From assembly GCF_933775445.1 (NCBI RefSeq), contig NC_065872.1:13206001-13270000 (forward strand): a stretch of DNA of 64,000 nt, given 5' to 3'. Each line of letters begins with the position of its first letter. Position 1 is the first letter of the stretch. A program made the translations under genes and the position numbers. Below are positions 61,612 through 64,000 of the stretch, one piece after another. Source of the DNA: Argentina anserina (Eukaryota; Streptophyta; Magnoliopsida; Rosales; Rosaceae). The notes below the pieces were generated by a model. That model did not search any database. It had not been told where the DNA came from and was given only the letters and a program-made list of their open reading frames with translations.

Positions 61612-61621
61612 AAAGGGGGAG
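61612..61621 (+). other. Polypurine tract
   Basis: AAAGGGGGAG lies two bases before the 3' LTR, the usual plus-strand primer of LTR retrotransposons. Confidence 0.85.
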
Positions 61622-61623
61622 AT

Positions 61624-62442
61624 TGAAGGTAAACATATTGGCCTCCATAAGGTGATGAAGACACAAAAGGAATGAAGATCAAGTTAAGGGGGAGCATTGA
61701 AGTTCTTTCCTAGTTGGACTAGGAAATTACCTAGACGGGCCGGTATGTACCTCACATAAGTAGGGTGTGATTGATTCCAATTATGGGTAGAATTATCTAT
61801 ATTTGGGTATATAGAAATTGTTATGGAAAAGGGTTTGGAGTAAAAGATGTTTTCCATATTGAGATGATTTTTTTCCTTTCCTAGATAGAGTGGTATTAGG
61901 AATGTATATCAATCTCTATTCTTGTTTCGGGTTTGGAGTTGCTGTGGGAGATATATATAGATATAGGCAGAGGGCATATATGTGGGGATATATAGATAGG
62001 CTGGAAACATATATGGGAGTGAGCCGAATAGAAAGAATGGGTGCTGTCCCATAGACACACGGAAGAGTGAAGAGAAAAAAAGAAAAGAAAATAGAGGTGA
62101 ATCAAGAGAGAAGAATTTCACATCAACAAGGAAATTTGTTCTAGGAGATATTAGTGACTCCATTGAAGATCTTAGTGACATCATCGACAAGCTTAGTGAA
62201 GTCGAAATACGTGTGATTACAACGATCTTAGTGAGGTTGTAATTGACACTTGAAGCAACGGTCTTAGTGAGGTTGTTTCAATACTTGATTGTGATTATCA
62301 AGTAAGAAGTATTTTACTTTTGAGAACTATATTATCATTGATTAAGGTGTAATCATTGTAATATGAATTGTTCAATAGAAAAGTAAAATTCTTCTATATA
62401 TTCCGCTGCTATTACTCGTTGTTGTTCTATCTTGTATTTTCA
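61624..62442 (+). repeat. 3' LTR of the SIRE-like element
   Basis: 819 bp, starting TGAAGGTAAACATATTGG and ending TATTTTCA. It retains an ~11-bp segment (around 61645-61656) missing from the 5' copy. Confidence 0.92.
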
Positions 62443-62447
62443 TATAC

Positions 62448-64000
62448 TTTTTGGGTGCCCGATAAATTTCTATGTAAATCTAGCAAACTTTATATACCAT
62501 ATAGTTTTGATGAATTTCCCATTTAGTCCCCGTCGCTCAAACAGTTATTATTTGTTGTACCTAGCAAAATGAAATTGTAGAGGCACCAAATGGCTTCGAT
62601 TCAGCCTCGTCGGCAATCTAGCACTAAGCACTTGGCAAGTCTGTAGTTGAAATTCAAGTACCCCGAATCCCATTCCCATCCCATTATAATTCAACAAAGA
62701 AGATCATACTACCTGATTGATATATACTGCCAGCAGAGATTATCCAATAACATCATCGAATATACCAATACTCATTTTGAATATTAGTTCTTGATTATGC
62801 GACCAATCAATTCTATGAGTTGAAGGCTTACTAACTATTAGGAATGAAACATGTGCAGGTCCTAATGGAATTGTCTTAACTTTTGAAAGATTATGTTGTT
62901 TTAAATAAAAATTAACTTAATTATAAGATTTCTCCGGTGAAGTATATTTGCAAACAAAGCAATGAAGGCATTTAGCATCATAGAATTTCTCCACTTACCC
63001 ATTACTACCAAAACGTGTATCTCCAAACCCAAAATTGAGCTTCTAACCAACGTGAGAAGGAGAATGAGAAGATGTTGCTGGGTTTGGGCACGGCTGTACG
63101 GGGTATATTTTGCTTAGCAATATAAGAGAAGGGTACTATAGTAAAATAGATGGATGTATTTAGTAACTATATAGGTGTAGAAAGTGTACCGGGTTTACTA
63201 AGAGATTTACCGGGTACTTTTAGAAATACCCTACTTCATTTTTTGTCGAAAGTGTATAGATTTGGTGTGTTAAGAAAGCTCATTAGTGTCACTACGAGAT
63301 AACACAAAGTGACAAAACCCATTTAAATTATATTTGCCTGCCACGAGAGTTGGTAAGTAGGTCATGAGAGAGCTCCGTTCTTTTCAGAGCAATCTCGCCA
63401 TTTCGGATATTGAGATCTCGATCTCAAGCAGCGGCGGTCTGCTATATATGCAAAAGTACATGGCGTACGTACGTATATTGTATTTTGATGCAATTTTTTA
63501 GATTAAAAAGGATTGTCTTCTTACCTAAAATGAAAAATTAAATGCTGAGAGATAGCAATATGAAATATGTGAACAATAGATAGTAGTACATGAGTACACT
63601 TGACCAGCTAGAAGAGTGGATATAAAAGCCATCTGCATATATTTTCCATTAAGCAGGATATATGTCATTGGCTTGGTAACGATATACTTCTAAACGCTAT
63701 AGCTTTACAATAAGTAGGGGATCATATATATATATATATATATATATGTTTTCTAGTTACTACAATATATATATGTTTTCTAGTTACTACAATTTAATTA
63801 ATCTCGCTTATTGTAGTCTACAAAGGATGAACTCACTATTCATCCTCCATCCATATGCATCCAAACTTGCTCAACAGACACTACGTACGTATTGTAACCT
63901 TCACTTCTATCTAACTTTGTAAATTGTAATTTGGGCAATTGTCTAACTTCTCAGACGTCGTCAGACCAATCAGTAATATCCGTGTCGTAGAACAAGCCGT
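62448..64000. other. Right-edge intergenic sequence, no gene recognised
   Basis: AT-rich sequence with a (TA)n run at 63725-63747, followed by a short tandem duplication of TATATATGTTTTCTAGTTAC (about 63740-63790). No open frame with coding character was recognised. Confidence 0.5.

Larger units (their letters stand above)
53790..62442 (+). mobile_element. Ty1/copia retrotransposon, SIRE-like, both LTRs present
   Basis: The element is 8653 bp, flanked by TATAC (53785-53789 and 62443-62447). It has LTRs at 53790-54597 and 61624-62442, a PBS after the left LTR, gag, protease, integrase, reverse transcriptase and RNase H in copia order, a ~1.87-kb untranslated 3' region and a PPT. The long gag with coiled coil, ~0.8-kb LTRs and a long spacer after pol fit the SIRE/Maximus lineage. 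About 18 substitutions and one ~11-bp indel separate the LTRs by eye (about 2%), so insertion is fairly recent. Stops and frameshifts in pol make it non-autonomous. Confidence 0.9.

Noticed and set aside
1..64000. tRNA, rRNA, CRISPR or bacterial-type operon features
   Set aside because: None was seen. The only tRNA-related sequences are retrotransposon primer-binding sites, and all gene models are spliced plant genes.

Overview
The window is nuclear DNA from a flowering plant. It has AT-rich intergenic sequence, multi-exon genes with GT-AG (and one GC-AG) introns, and many plant-type transposons. Protein similarity recalled from family knowledge points to a eudicot. The end of the PROPEP-like peptide (…SGSGPQIN) suggests Rosaceae, but I could not test this.

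Host genes, left to right: (1) CPR5, + strand, 4454-8900, six coding exons, 586 aa, a membrane nucleoporin that regulates immunity and cell death; (2) RKP/KPC1-type SPRY-RING E3 ubiquitin ligase, + strand, 16624-24633, eleven coding exons, about 1275 aa; (3) a zf-4CXXC_R1 (MAO-A repressor R1 type) zinc-finger gene, - strand, 25546-27975, with several frame lesions, probably a pseudogene; (4) one orphan exon with intact splice sites, - strand, 34210-34438; (5) a plastid- or membrane-type protein of unknown function, + strand, 43488-44634, five exons, 241 aa; (6) a two-exon PROPEP gene, - strand, 47202-47616, 103 aa, the precursor of a Pep danger peptide; (7) a decayed PROPEP paralogue, - strand, 50192-50650; (8) the first exon of a small single-pass membrane protein, - strand, 53210-53455.

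Mobile DNA fills most of the rest. There is a hAT-type element with an exact 8-bp target duplication and an internal array of ~500-bp palindromic units (430-3112); an LTR with heat-shock-element-like motifs (3199-3746); a decayed Ty1/copia element with a 34-bp GC-rich minisatellite (about 9290-13560); two solo LTRs of one long-LTR family (30253-32365 and 39624-42905); gypsy-type gag remnants (about 34.6-39.4 kb); a hAT MITE (48643-49197); a MITE with CTCCCTCC termini (51894-52216); and a nearly complete SIRE-like Ty1/copia element with both LTRs, PBS, PPT and TATAC target duplication (53790-62442), its polyprotein broken by stops and frameshifts.

The main biological point is the gene set. In Arabidopsis, as I recall, CPR5 (At5g64930) lies beside PROPEP1-3 (At5g64890-64905) and RKP (At2g22010) lies beside PROPEP6 (At2g22000). 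This window carries CPR5, RKP and PROPEP genes within about 46 kb. It looks like an unduplicated form of the segment that Arabidopsis split between two chromosomes. No tRNA, rRNA or CRISPR was seen. All exon boundaries were read by eye from splice consensus and frame continuity.
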